The position numbers and the translations under genes were made by a program. DNA of 64,000 nucleotides from Breznakiella homolactica (lineage in GTDB: Bacteria > Spirochaetota > Spirochaetia > Treponematales > Breznakiellaceae), in contig NZ_CP067089.2 of assembly GCF_016616095.2 (NCBI RefSeq), positions 1,984,001-2,048,000 of the forward strand. The letters run 5' to 3'. The notes under the pieces were generated by a model, which worked only from the letters and a program-made list of their open reading frames with translations, made no database searches and had not been told where the DNA came from. This document shows positions 16,296-25,288 of this stretch, piece by piece. Position 1 is the first letter of the stretch. Every line of letters begins with the position of its first letter.

Positions 16296-18503
16296 TTATT
16301 CAACCTTAAACCGCGATACTTCCTTTACCAGCAGCTCTATGTTTTCACGGTTCTTCACGCTTATCTCATTTACGCGGGTTACCGCTATGTTTATCTGATC
16401 CGCTCCGGCCGCCATCTCATTCATTCCTCCGTTTATCTCCTGGGTCATCATCTCAAGATTCTTGCTTTCATGGATCACTTCCTTGCTCCCATCAAACATT
16501 TCCGTCGAACCTTCTTTCACCTGCTGTGTTATCTCATTGAGCCGCCCTATCGCTTCCAGGATCTGTTTGCTCCCCTGACTCTGTTCTTCCATCGCGTTCC
16601 GGATGTTCTCTTCCTGCTGCGCCACCGTCTTTACACCGCTGTCGATCAGCTCGAACTTCTTCAGCACGTTGTCTGTTGAGGCTGTAATTTTGTCTATCGA
16701 AGCCTTGATCTTCTTCAGCACTGTGCTGATCGTCTTTGACTGTTCCCCGGAGTTCTCCGCCAGTTTCCGGATTTCATCCGCCACTACCGCAAAGCCTTTC
16801 CCCACATCTCCGGCGTGCGCCGCTTCTATCGCCGCGTTCATCGACAATAGATTTGTCTGGCTTGCGATGCTTTCCATCACCGAGTTGATTTCAAGCAGCC
16901 CCTCCGATTCCCGGGCTATTTCCTGAATATCCGCCACAACATCCTCAAGCCCGCCGCGGCCAACTTCCGACGATTCAATCAGTTCCTTTACATTCTCCCC
17001 ATTGTTTATCAGTGTCTGTGTTACAGAATGGATATTGGCCAGCATTTCTTCTATCGCCGACGACGATTGCACGACACTGGCACTCTGGTTTTCCACATGA
17101 CCGTTCAGCTTGTCGATATTCACCGTGATATGTTCCATAGCCGTGTTCGTTTCCGTTACACTTACGCTTTGGCTGGTGATCCGCCCCTTGATATTCTGGA
17201 CATTCGCCGTTATCTGATTTATCGCCGCCGCAGTTTCCGTCATGTTGCTTGACAGTTCGCTTCCGATGTCAAACAGCGTTCCCGTCTGGTGTTCTATCGT
17301 TATGACAAGGTTCTTTATTTTTTCCAGTGTCTGGTTAAAATAATGCGCAAGGCTCCCCACTTCGTCCTTTGAATTGATGTGGAGCGTCCGCGTCAGATCC
17401 CCTTCGCCTTCGGCTATGTCTTTCAGGTTTTCCGTTATCTTGACAATCGGGTTGGTCATACTCTGAAGCACGAGGAAAATAATGGCCGCCACAGCCAGTA
17501 TCGCTATACCTGCCACGATCATGGTAAAACGGGTAAGGTCACTTACGTCGGTAAGAATGTACGATTCCGTGGCGGCGACCATGACCGCCCATGTCATGGA
17601 GGAATTGCCGATCCGGAACGGAGTTATCACCATCTCCACGTTGGTACCAAGGACAGGCGCGTAGGAACTGCATTCGAATGGCCTTCCTTCACGCACGGCC
17701 GCAGCCGCGGCCTGTATGTAATCACCGTAGATAGTATCAACATCAGTAAGGTTCTTTCCTACCCGGTCGGACTGATAACTGCCCAGAATAAATCCGCTCT
17801 GGCTGTAGATCGACATCGCGGCAATTTCATCCCCATGGCTTTGCAGCAATTCCGTCACCGCTGGCTGCACCGCATCGATAGACAGGAGACAGCCGACCCG
17901 TGCCACCGTCTGTCCGGTTTCGGTGTTGATAACAGGAATCGCCATTTTGACAAGATACGTATCTTTGCCGTCTGCTTTTCCGGGGACAGGCTCAAACACC
18001 ATATCCATCTGCGCGGTCGCGCCGTCCATATTGGCTACCGCGGTATCAATTTCATCCTTGGGCATTGCGCCGCCATATATTACCGATCCATCCTTCGTAT
18101 AACGTATGGCATACTGCCCCGTAGGGGAGGAACCGTTCCTGCCTATATATTGGCTGTCCATGCCATCGACACCATTGACCCGCCATACCGTATATATTGA
18201 AGTCATAGCAGTCTCACCCGCAAGGACGCCGTGAAGCAGAGTGTCGTAGCGGTCCCGTCTGAGTTCCGGCTCAACAGACTCATAGTCCTCCATGACGCTC
18301 GCCACCGTACGCAATACCCGAATGAAGGCGTCTTCCCTTCCCTTCCAGTGTTCCGCCTGTACTTCGGTCAGATATCTGATCGCGGTTTTGCTTTGCCTAA
18401 GGCTAATACCGGATGCTGTTTGCAAAAGCGTAAAAGAAATTCCGAAAACAAGAGCAACCATAATTGTGATTACAATAAGGCTGAGTTTGAATTTCAATTT
18501 CAT
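16296..18503 (-). CDS. Methyl-accepting chemotaxis protein with Cache-type sensor
   Basis: A 735-residue transmembrane chemoreceptor. Helix 1 is about 6-28; the periplasmic region to about 320 has double-Cache features; helix 2 is about 324-347; HAMP follows ([23 protein letters not shown]), then a long coiled-coil signalling domain with the conserved hairpin tip [20 protein letters not shown]. It clusters at the pole and controls CheA; the ligand is unknown, with small organic acids or amino acids usual for Cache sensors. I set the start at 18503 because GGGGG lies 8 bases before it and the protein then begins with the typical short basic tail. Its 3' end faces the sensor remnant. Confidence 0.95.
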   Translation of the reverse strand: MKLKFKLSLIVITIMVALVFGISFTLLQTASGISLRQSKTAIRYLTEVQAEHWKGREDAFIRVLRTVASVMEDYESVEPELRRDRYDTLLHGVLAGETAMTSIYTVWRVNGVDGMDSQYIGRNGSSPTGQYAIRYTKDGSVIYGGAMPKDEIDTAVANMDGATAQMDMVFEPVPGKADGKDTYLVKMAIPVINTETGQTVARVGCLLSIDAVQPAVTELLQSHGDEIAAMSIYSQSGFILGSYQSDRVGKNLTDVDTIYGDYIQAAAAAVREGRPFECSSYAPVLGTNVEMVITPFRIGNSSMTWAVMVAATESYILTDVSDLTRFTMIVAGIAILAVAAIIFLVLQSMTNPIVKITENLKDIAEGEGDLTRTLHINSKDEVGSLAHYFNQTLEKIKNLVITIEHQTGTLFDIGSELSSNMTETAAAINQITANVQNIKGRITSQSVSVTETNTAMEHITVNIDKLNGHVENQSASVVQSSSAIEEMLANIHSVTQTLINNGENVKELIESSEVGRGGLEDVVADIQEIARESEGLLEINSVMESIASQTNLLSMNAAIEAAHAGDVGKGFAVVADEIRKLAENSGEQSKTISTVLKKIKASIDKITASTDNVLKKFELIDSGVKTVAQQEENIRNAMEEQSQGSKQILEAIGRLNEITQQVKEGSTEMFDGSKEVIHESKNLEMMTQEINGGMNEMAAGADQINIAVTRVNEISVKNRENIELLVKEVSRFKVE

Positions 18504-18557
18504 TTCTATACCCCCATATCCTTTATAAGGTTTCATAGCTATGAGAAAACTGATAAC

Positions 18558-18595
18558 GGTAAAAACCCCGGCATTCTTGCGCCGGGGTTTTTACC
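18558..18595. terminator. Strong bidirectional terminator upstream of the chemoreceptor gene
   Basis: A perfect 15-bp stem (GGTAAAAACCCCGGC and complement, 8-base loop) whose arms carry A5 and T5. It would stop minus-strand transcription coming from the EamA transporter gene before it enters the chemoreceptor gene. Confidence 0.85.
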
Positions 18596-18922
18596 ATAGA
18601 TATTTTTATTGTTTATTATATGCTGGCAGGCATTCTGATATCTCTATTTTGCCTTGTCAAGCTGGATTCTCATTATATAAGCGGTTTGCCAGCGTTTTTA
18701 ACCAAAAACTAACAAAGCGACTGTTCTGCAGACATTCCCAAGGAGTACAGCCGGATTTTATGGGAGGATTCTACGCCAGTGTATTACTCTCAAATGACCA
18801 TAGGGGACAATTCCTCACGCCATACCATATCTAACAGATAATTGCTGTAACCTCGGACATAAGGGCCGAACATATCTCCTTGGGTATTGGTATCAAGCGC
18901 ACTAGTCCATTTTTCAGGGTTT
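18596..18922. other. Gene-free stretch between terminator and EamA transporter
   Basis: No frame here has convincing codon use or a recognisable motif. On the minus strand, short blocks (PKEICSALMSEV, then WECLQNSRFVSFWLKTLANRLY in other frames) are interrupted by stops, which could be a decayed gene, but I cannot identify it. Confidence 0.4.
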
Positions 18923-19837
18923 CTACTGGATAAATATGAGGGCGGCACCTCCCACCGCGGCAATGGCGCCGATGACTTCTTTTATCCTGATCTTTTCCTT
19001 CTTTATAATGGCGTCGGGTATCAGTATCAGTATGGGAGTAAGCCCCATCAGGGTGGCGGCAACCCCCGAGGAGGTCCGCTGCATGGCAACTAAGCCCAGG
19101 GTAACACCCATAAAGGGCCCGATAAACGCCCCCAGGGTAAGGGAACGGACCGCCGGTAGATCCCGCAGGCCCCGCAGAGGGGCCTTGATCTGACCCATGC
19201 ACAGGGCCAGAACAATAAACCCCAGGAGTCCAGCGATGACTCTGATATGGGTTGCCGCTATGGGATCCGACGCGGGTGCGCCGATTTTTGAAAGAATAAG
19301 CCCGCCGGACTGGCCCAGGGCCGCGAAAAAAGCAAACACAATCCCCCGGATGCGGCGGCTGGATGCGCCGGGGGCGGCCGCGGACCGGTCCGGTTTATCC
19401 GGACTGCGGTCAAGGATAACAAATACAATGGCCGCGGTTACAATCAGCATTCCCGTTATTCCCAGGGGGCTGATACGCTCACCGAAAACGAAAAAACCCA
19501 ATACCGCGGTAATCAGCGGGGACGACACAAAAACAACCTGCGCCATCCGCGCTCCGATATCTATATACGACTGGAAGAGAAAAATATCGCCGAAAACAAA
19601 CCCGACCAGCCCGGAAATGCTCAGCCAGATCCAGACTTCCCTGCCCGCACTGAACGGGATAGGTTCTCCTCTGAGGATTATCCCGGCAATGGTAAAAAAG
19701 ATCAGCGCCGCCAGAAGACGGAGTATGTTCAGGGCGATGCTCCCGATGCGTTTAGCGGCGAATTCAAAACACAGGGCCGTAAATGTCCAGCAGACCGATG
19801 TTGCCAGGGCGGCGATTTCTCCTACGTAATTGCTCAT
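18923..19837 (-). CDS. EamA/DMT-family transporter
   Basis: A 304-residue inner-membrane protein with ten predicted helices arranged as two EamA repeats, separated by a loop at residues 140-165 (DRSPDKPDRSAAAPGASSRR). Members export metabolites such as amino acids or carry small organic compounds; the substrate is not evident. It is divergent from an AraC-type regulator gene, which may control it; the gap of 147 bases contains long hairpins rather than an obvious operator. Confidence 0.9.
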   Translation of the reverse strand: MSNYVGEIAALATSVCWTFTALCFEFAAKRIGSIALNILRLLAALIFFTIAGIILRGEPIPFSAGREVWIWLSISGLVGFVFGDIFLFQSYIDIGARMAQVVFVSSPLITAVLGFFVFGERISPLGITGMLIVTAAIVFVILDRSPDKPDRSAAAPGASSRRIRGIVFAFFAALGQSGGLILSKIGAPASDPIAATHIRVIAGLLGFIVLALCMGQIKAPLRGLRDLPAVRSLTLGAFIGPFMGVTLGLVAMQRTSSGVAATLMGLTPILILIPDAIIKKEKIRIKEVIGAIAAVGGAALIFIQ

Positions 19838-19904
19838 ACTGTTATATACAACAATTTTTCAGGTTTGTCAGGCAAGGCCGGCTTCGGGAAGCCATGCAGG
19901 CCAA

Positions 19905-19959
19905 GCCCGCATCCAGCGTGGCGCCGGTTTTCCGGAAAAGCCGGACCCTGGATGCGGGC
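19905..19959. repeat. Long imperfect hairpin in a divergent intergenic region
   Basis: Perfect outer arms GCCCGCATCCAG (19905-19916) and complement (19948-19959), with the inner part CCGGTTTT/AAAAGCCGG also pairing. A smaller hairpin GGCTTC/GAAGCC lies at 19879-19892. Because both neighbouring genes read away from here, it is not a needed terminator; it may be a REP-like palindromic element or an RNA structure in the regulator's leader. Confidence 0.65.
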
Positions 19960-19984
19960 AGGACACTATGATAATCTGGAAACA

Positions 19985-20848
19985 ATGACGGGTTTTGACT
20001 ACATCATCGCGGCAATCGAACTATTTGAGAATTCCCTGCGCCGGGAATCACCGGCCCATCCGGTTTCCAGTGTATCCGTCTGGGCATCCAAGGTCGGATA
20101 TTCAAGCCACCATTTTACCCGGCTTTTTTCGGAAATCACCGGCATGGGGGCCCGGGAATATATCACCGGACGCCGGCTGAGCGAAGCGGCCAGACGCATC
20201 ACCGGTTCCGATACTCCCCTGGCGGTGACCGCCGCCGAACTGGGTTACGCCGACTATGAAACCTTTTCCCGGTCCTTTAAAGCCTATTTCGGGGTAAATC
20301 CCAAAACATACCGGGACGGAACCCCCGGCTCCGTCCCCATCCTCGAACGGGCAGAACCCCGCCGGCAAAACCCGGGAGCGTTCCTGGAACCGCCGGAACC
20401 GGATATTATAGAAGAAGATAAACACTGTCTTACCGGTATGGCGTTTTTTATGGACGACGGCACCCCGAGTTTCCACAAACCCTGGCGGATCTTTTCGTCG
20501 GTGGAACATCTCGTCAGGGACCCCCTCCAGCCCCTCCGGTATTACCAGTTCTCATCCTGGCCCTCCGGAACGGAGGAGCTCGGCGGGCAGCCCATACTCT
20601 GCGCCATGGAGACCCGGGAAACGTCCGGACAGGAGACTTTTCTGTATACCCGGATTATACCGCCGTCCCGGTACATCCGTTTCGTGCACCGGGCGGATAT
20701 TTCGGAAATAAGAAAAACCTACGCCTATATCTACGGCGTGTACCTGTCCGAAGCGCACATCGCTCCCGGGGAATCTTGGGAATTCCAGCGTTACGGAAAT
20801 CCCGGAGATCCCCTGGAAATACTGATTCCCCTGGAAACTAGAAATTGA
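19985..20848 (+). CDS. AraC-family regulator with C-terminal effector-binding domain
   Basis: A 287-residue regulator from the ATG at 19985, preceded by GGAA. The DNA-binding domain is N-terminal (residues 1-110; VSVWASKVGYSSHHFTRLFSEITG and AAELGYADYETFSRSFKAYFGVNPKTYR are its two helix-turn-helix units). Residues 150-287 form a GyrI-like/AraC effector-binding domain, which binds small hydrophobic or aminated ligands in relatives (Rob, SoxS-like families). It is divergent from the EamA transporter, a plausible target. Its 3' end overlaps that of the convergent trmO gene by 11 bases. Confidence 0.9.
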   Translation: MTGFDYIIAAIELFENSLRRESPAHPVSSVSVWASKVGYSSHHFTRLFSEITGMGAREYITGRRLSEAARRITGSDTPLAVTAAELGYADYETFSRSFKAYFGVNPKTYRDGTPGSVPILERAEPRRQNPGAFLEPPEPDIIEEDKHCLTGMAFFMDDGTPSFHKPWRIFSSVEHLVRDPLQPLRYYQFSSWPSGTEELGGQPILCAMETRETSGQETFLYTRIIPPSRYIRFVHRADISEIRKTYAYIYGVYLSEAHIAPGESWEFQRYGNPGDPLEILIPLETRN

Positions 20849-21305
20849 ATTCCTCTTCCCAGCCGAATTCGCCGCTGTCCTCGTACCATTGGGGCCAATG
20901 GGAACACCACGCGGGAACGGAAATTTCCCGGACCCGGTCCTCCGACGGGTGGTAGGGCTTAATATCGAGTACCGGCGATCCCGGGGCCGCGTCGGTCCAC
21001 TCAATGCGGATGGTCCCGTTTTTTGCGTCGATCCCCGTTACCCGGTTCACCGAAATGCACAGAGGATTCGGCCTCATAGGTCCGCGTCCGGCAAACACGC
21101 CGAGCCGGGCCGGGCCCTTGGTATATGGGCCGGGAGTCTCCAGATAGTCATCCGACCATGGGGGCAGCTGATTGGGCACCCAGACAATCACGACATGGCC
21201 GAACCCTTCCAGCCCCAAAAGGCCGGGGGCGTATTTGGGATCCAAGGCGATGTATGGGCCGTTTTCATCCCGAATTTCCCCGATACTGTTAACCGTAAAT
21301 TTCAT
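20838..21305 (-). CDS. trmO: tRNA (m6t6A37) methyltransferase TrmO/YaeB family
   Basis: A 155-residue single-domain protein of the TrmO (YaeB, VirR/AtsE) family, which methylates N6-threonylcarbamoyladenosine at tRNA position 37 with S-adenosylmethionine. Motifs: GHVVIVWVPNQLPP, GVFAGRGPMRPNPL (the conserved F-A-x-R-xx-RPN-P block) and DIKPYHPSED. I started it at 21305, where GGAGG stands 5 bases before the ATG. Proteins of this length lack the C-terminal extension of E. coli TrmO. The t6A-forming Sua5 enzyme is encoded at 57574-58635. Confidence 0.85.
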   Translation of the reverse strand: MKFTVNSIGEIRDENGPYIALDPKYAPGLLGLEGFGHVVIVWVPNQLPPWSDDYLETPGPYTKGPARLGVFAGRGPMRPNPLCISVNRVTGIDAKNGTIRIEWTDAAPGSPVLDIKPYHPSEDRVREISVPAWCSHWPQWYEDSGEFGWEEEFNF

Positions 21306-21458
21306 AGCAACCTCCGTAAGGTAATTACCCAGAATATGCCCTAAGTCCGGCCTATTGTCCCTGACAAAACGGAACACTTATTTGACTAAACGGGATATTG
21401 GATACACCGCCGTTTACCCTGTTATCCCGGAGCGGCGCCGGGGATATGTTCCGGTAGC

Positions 21459-21487
21459 TTTACACCGCTCCGGAAAATCTGTATATT
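21459..21487 (+). promoter_or_regulatory. Promoter of the rsgA leader transcript
   Basis: TTTACA (21459-21464), 17-base spacer, TATATT (21482-21487) on the plus strand, about 195 bases before rsgA and just before a strong Shine-Dalgarno sequence and a small reading frame. Confidence 0.6.
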
Positions 21488-21519
21488 GTTTGTAATATTA
21501 CTGTCCAAGGAGGCTGAAC

Positions 21520-21576
21520 ATGAAACACAGAGAGATTGCGCTTACGGATAAAACCTCCGGGACACAGAATTCATAA
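21520..21576 (+). CDS. Small leader reading frame upstream of rsgA
   Basis: An 18-codon frame (MKHREIALTDKTSGTQNS) with an excellent Shine-Dalgarno AAGGAGG 6 bases before the ATG. From its tenth codon it runs into the 5' arm of a long inverted repeat that ends at 21643. A translating ribosome would therefore open that structure. It may be a regulatory leader peptide for rsgA or the front part of a lost gene. Confidence 0.5.
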   Translation: MKHREIALTDKTSGTQNS

Positions 21577-21643
21577 TTATAAAAATCAATACTTTCTGAT
21601 TTTTTAAACCATCCGAAATTCTGTTTCTCCCGGGGTTTTATCC
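21546..21643 (+). repeat. Nested inverted repeat in the rsgA leader
   Basis: Outer arms GGATAAAACC...(21546-21571) and ...GGTTTTATCC (21617-21643) pair almost completely with two small bulges. Nested inside is a second hairpin, AAAAATCA/TGATTTTT (21580-21603), followed by a T-run. In RNA this forms one long stem, or an alternative weak terminator. Confidence 0.72.
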
Positions 21644-21681
21644 TCTCACCTGGCCGCATTATTTAACAGGGAGAAACTACC

Positions 21682-22791
21682 ATGAATAATAACGAAACAA
21701 TCGAAAGCTGGGGCTGGAACCGTTTTTTGGAAAAGACCTCAGGACAGTATATCCGTACCGGCACGGTACGGGGACGTATCCTCGAAGTCCGGCGGGCGGA
21801 TTGGCTCGTAATCGCCGAATCACCGGAAAACACCATGACTCAATACAACGCGGCGGTTTCGGGGACGCTGGCCCGGGATGCGGGCTCAGGCATGCCGGTC
21901 ACCGGCGACTGGGTCACGCTTCGTCTGCCGGAATCCGGCGGTCCCGGGCTCATAACGGCGGTGCTTCCGCGGTATTCGAAATTCTCCCGGAAAGCTCCGG
22001 GGGATGTGGATCATGACCGGATACAGGAACAGATTATTGCCGCGAACATCGATACGGTCTTTATTGTTGCCGCGGCCGGCCACGACTGGAATCCCGGCCG
22101 CATAGAACGGTACGTCACCCTTGCCTGGGAATCCGGAGCCAGTCCCGTTCTGGTCATCACCAAGGCGGATATTGCCGAAAATCTCGATGAGCTCATAGCC
22201 GAAGGGTATACCGCGGCGCCGGGTATTCCAGTCATTCCCGTAAGCGCAAAAACCGGCATCGGAATAACGGATCTTACGGCAATTCTGACCGCGGGAAAAA
22301 CAGCGGTACTCCTGGGTTCCTCAGGGGCGGGAAAAAGCACCCTGCTCAATGCCCTGGCGGGAACGGACCTTCAGCAGACGCGGGAAGTAAGAGCCGACGA
22401 TCACCGGGGAAGGCATACCACCACGGCGAGAACCCTGTTCCGGCTGGCATCGGGGGCGCTCATAATAGACACACCGGGTCTCCGGGAGATCCAGCTCTGG
22501 ACCGACGCCAAAGGGGTTGATACCGCTTTTGAGGACGTTGAACGCTTTGCGTCCCAATGCCGGTTCAGGAACTGCGGCCATACCGGGGAACCGGGCTGCG
22601 CGGTACAGGCGGCCCTGGAATCGGGGGATCTGCCGGCGGACCGGTATAACCGCTGGAGGAAACTCCGCAGGGAAGCGGATTACCTTGAACGGAAGACCAA
22701 CAAGGCCGCCGAACTGGCGGAACGGGAACGGTGGAAGGATCTCACCAAAACCATTCGTCACATCAAAAAAGACACGAAGGGACTTCGGTAA
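21682..22791 (+). CDS. rsgA: Ribosome small-subunit-dependent GTPase RsgA
   Basis: A 369-residue late-stage 30S assembly GTPase. An N-terminal OB fold is followed by a circularly permuted GTPase domain with VITKAD (G4), VSAKTG (G5), GSSGAGKSTLLNAL (P-loop), RHTTTARTLF (G2) and DTPGLRE (G3), then the zinc finger CRFRNCGHTGEPGCAVQAAL and a basic tail. The ATG at 21682 is preceded by GGGAGA. The leader is unusual (see 21459-21643). A terminator follows at 22804. Confidence 0.96.
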   Translation: MNNNETIESWGWNRFLEKTSGQYIRTGTVRGRILEVRRADWLVIAESPENTMTQYNAAVSGTLARDAGSGMPVTGDWVTLRLPESGGPGLITAVLPRYSKFSRKAPGDVDHDRIQEQIIAANIDTVFIVAAAGHDWNPGRIERYVTLAWESGASPVLVITKADIAENLDELIAEGYTAAPGIPVIPVSAKTGIGITDLTAILTAGKTAVLLGSSGAGKSTLLNALAGTDLQQTREVRADDHRGRHTTTARTLFRLASGALIIDTPGLREIQLWTDAKGVDTAFEDVERFASQCRFRNCGHTGEPGCAVQAALESGDLPADRYNRWRKLRREADYLERKTNKAAELAERERWKDLTKTIRHIKKDTKGLR

Positions 22792-22803
22792 TCAAAAAAA
22801 TTA

Positions 22804-22831
22804 CAGCCCCGGGAAACCGGGGCTGCTTTTT
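22804..22831. terminator. Bidirectional terminator between rsgA and acyl-CoA ligase genes
   Basis: Perfect 9-bp stem CAGCCCCGG/CCGGGGCTG around a stable GAAA tetraloop, with T5 on the plus side and A-rich sequence on the other. It serves the two convergent genes. Confidence 0.88.
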
Positions 22832-24564
22832 CAGGAATTAACGAGATCCTTGTACAGATAACGTTTTATTTTCTTCTGAGCGTTCTTTTCAAATTCTTCA
22901 TTGACAATTTTAAAATCCGCGATCTTTTTGAAAGCTACCAGCGTCCGGTTGGCCTGTTCAATTTCTTTCTTAACCAGATCATGGATAAACTGACCATCCA
23001 GGGATTTTCCGGGATAATCCTCCGCCAGGGCTTCCATATTGGGATAGACCATGGCGACAATCTGTTCGGCGCCAGATTCGGCCTCCCTGCGTCCGGCGAC
23101 CAGGATTTCCCCCACCACCCGGGATCCTTCAAAGCAGGTTTCAATCTCTTCGGGGTAAATATTTTTGCCCCCGGAACTGACAATAAGATTTTTCTTTCTG
23201 CCGTTTATAAAAATAAACCCATACTTGTCCATAAAACCGAGGTCGCCGGTTCTGAGGAACCCGTCTTGGGTAAAGACCTCGGCGGTGGCTTCGGGGTTCT
23301 CATAATACCCCAGCATAAGGGACGGCGATTTCACCGCGATCTCCCCCACTCCGTCGGCGTCCCGATCGATAATTTTAACGTCCGTATATTTTACCGCGAG
23401 CCCCACGGAAACATTGTTTTTATGCCAGGGGGTATTTACGCTTATCAATGGACTGTTCTCGCTCATACCATACCCGTGGACAATGCAGAACCCCAGGGAA
23501 TCGAAAAAGTCCGCGGTTTTGGGGTTGAGCGGACCGCCCCCGGCAACCATGATGCGCACCGAATCGAGACCTATTTTTTTCCGTATGCTCTTAAGCGCCG
23601 CCTTTCCGAACTGCGGGAATTTACGTTTGTTGAAGAACGTGGTGATCTTCCGAAGAAGGGAAATCAGTTTCTGTACGATTTTCGGCTGCTGGGTAAAACC
23701 GTGTTTGATTCCGGCCATAACTTTATCGTACAGAATGGGAACCGCGATAAGGAAGGTTCCGCCGCCGTCACGGATATCGTCGATAACCACCTTTCCGACG
23801 AGTTTTTCTACAATAATAATACCCGCGCCCACGGAAAGGGGTGAAATAAAGGAACAGGTCGTGGGATAGGTATGATGCAGGGGAAGGACATTGATAAATA
23901 CATCCCAGTTGTATGCCCGGAGGGAACGGACCGCCGCGTTGGCGTTGGCGATGATCCCCTTATGGTGGAGCATCACGCCCTTGGCAAGGCCCGTTGTACC
24001 TGAGGTAAAAATAATGGAAACGGGATCGTGCGCATCAATTTCCGATACCGCCGGAAGCGTCTGGGACACGTTGTCCTTTCCGAAGGAATAAAAATTCTGT
24101 CCGCCCTCATGCCCCAGGACAATGAGAGCATCCAAAGATACGCCCATAGAAGAAAGGGACGCGGCAAAATCCTGTTTACGGGATGAGTAGAAAAAAGCCC
24201 GGGGATTTGCCATTTTTAAAATATTGGCGCATTCCTTTTCGGATACGGTAAAATCAATGGGAACAATCACGAGGCCGGCAATAACCGTCCCCAGCCAGAC
24301 TATCATCCATTCGGGCCGGTTCTCCGCCCAGAGCGCGACCCGGTCGCCTTTTTTTAAACCCAGCGCAAGAAGTCCCCGGGCTATTCTCCGGGATTCATCC
24401 GCCAGCTGTTTATATGTCAGCAGGGAAAACTCGGTCTGTTTGCCCGTCCGGGACAGAATCGCGCGGGTATCGGAATATTTTTTTTCAATCCCGTCGAGCC
24501 ATGCGATGAAATTCGGATAATCCATATCCGGCCAATCGGCAATATATTCTTCCGGTTTCAGCAT
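22831..24564 (-). CDS. AMP-forming long-chain acyl-CoA ligase
   Basis: A 577-residue member of the ANL superfamily that activates a carboxylic acid, probably a fatty acid, with ATP and CoA. Motifs: P-loop-like IIFTSGTTGLAKGVMLHH, A5 HGYGMSENSP, A7 FLRTGDLGFMD, A8 FINGRKKNLIVSSGGKNIYPEEIE and the C-terminal catalytic Lys in NAQKKIKRYLY. I used the ATG at 24564 because family members begin near LKPEEY and the residues before it (24708 start) look non-native; no strong Shine-Dalgarno sequence supports either choice. It stands alone, ended by the terminator at 22804. Confidence 0.92.
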   Translation of the reverse strand: MLKPEEYIADWPDMDYPNFIAWLDGIEKKYSDTRAILSRTGKQTEFSLLTYKQLADESRRIARGLLALGLKKGDRVALWAENRPEWMIVWLGTVIAGLVIVPIDFTVSEKECANILKMANPRAFFYSSRKQDFAASLSSMGVSLDALIVLGHEGGQNFYSFGKDNVSQTLPAVSEIDAHDPVSIIFTSGTTGLAKGVMLHHKGIIANANAAVRSLRAYNWDVFINVLPLHHTYPTTCSFISPLSVGAGIIIVEKLVGKVVIDDIRDGGGTFLIAVPILYDKVMAGIKHGFTQQPKIVQKLISLLRKITTFFNKRKFPQFGKAALKSIRKKIGLDSVRIMVAGGGPLNPKTADFFDSLGFCIVHGYGMSENSPLISVNTPWHKNNVSVGLAVKYTDVKIIDRDADGVGEIAVKSPSLMLGYYENPEATAEVFTQDGFLRTGDLGFMDKYGFIFINGRKKNLIVSSGGKNIYPEEIETCFEGSRVVGEILVAGRREAESGAEQIVAMVYPNMEALAEDYPGKSLDGQFIHDLVKKEIEQANRTLVAFKKIADFKIVNEEFEKNAQKKIKRYLYKDLVNS

Positions 24565-25018
24565 AGAATAAAAGTATACGAAAATATTGGACTTTGCAAC
24601 ATTGCTTATAAGTCCGGCACAAAAAAAAGAAAAATAATCCAAGGATTCCATAATTTCGCCATAAATGAGACCGCCCGGGAAGAATATCCGTTCCGGCGGC
24701 CAAGTCACCGGCTTTTCGCGTGAGGACGAAAGAGGTATCTATTTTAGTCATTGTCCTTAAGATTCTATTATATTTATAGAAAAGAATTGAATGGTTTTTG
24801 ATCGGGGCCCGTACCGGGCAGGAGGAAACACTGTCTTACCGGCATTAGTTGAAGTTTACGAATTATATTTTTTAAATTTGGATTTTTCTCTGGATAAAAA
24901 TCCAATATATGATATAATTCTAAAACCTCCAACTATATGGTGAATTCAGAAGAATACTCACTATAAAGAGTCGTTAATCTCTGAAAACATAGTATTCTCA
25001 CTAGAGTGTAGCAGTGTT
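24565..25018. other. AT-rich intergenic region before the XRE gene
   Basis: About 450 bases without a recognisable gene and lower in GC than the surroundings. It contains a perfect 10-bp hairpin (TTGGATTTTT and complement, 24878-24905) and a pair of 13-base repeats, AGAATACTCACTA (24951) and AGTATTCTCACTA (24991), just before the small XRE gene; these could be its operator sites. Confidence 0.5.
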
Positions 25019-25225
25019 ATGGATCAAGAAGTAGAATCTGTTTTAGACCGAATAAGAACAATCCGCATTACTAAGCAGCTTTCTGTTCTTGATGTAGCAA
25101 CTAAGGCTGGTATCTCCCATTCCTATCTTTATTACATTGAATCAAAAAAAAAGATCCCCACCATAACAACCCTGCACAAACTGGCTACCGCTATGGATAT
25201 CAAAATGATTGATTTCTTTAAATAG
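25019..25225 (+). CDS. Small XRE-family DNA-binding protein
   Basis: A 68-residue single-domain helix-turn-helix protein (LSVLDVATKAGISHSYLYYIESKKKIPTITTLHKLATAMDI), the size of controller proteins and phage-type repressors. Its codon use and flanks are more AT-rich than its neighbours, which suggests acquisition by transfer. No Shine-Dalgarno sequence is obvious. Repeats at 24951-25003 may be its own operator. It converges with the DUF4062 gene. Confidence 0.85.
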   Translation: MDQEVESVLDRIRTIRITKQLSVLDVATKAGISHSYLYYIESKKKIPTITTLHKLATAMDIKMIDFFK

Positions 25226-25288
25226 CGGTCCGGTTTTCAGAAACCTGTCCGCCTTTATAATCCTCCGTCCAAAGAGCCTCCTTGCGAT

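Noticed and set aside
18596-18922. Insertion-sequence remnant
   Set aside because: Some broken reading frames are present, but I found no terminal inverted repeats, target duplication or transposase motif.
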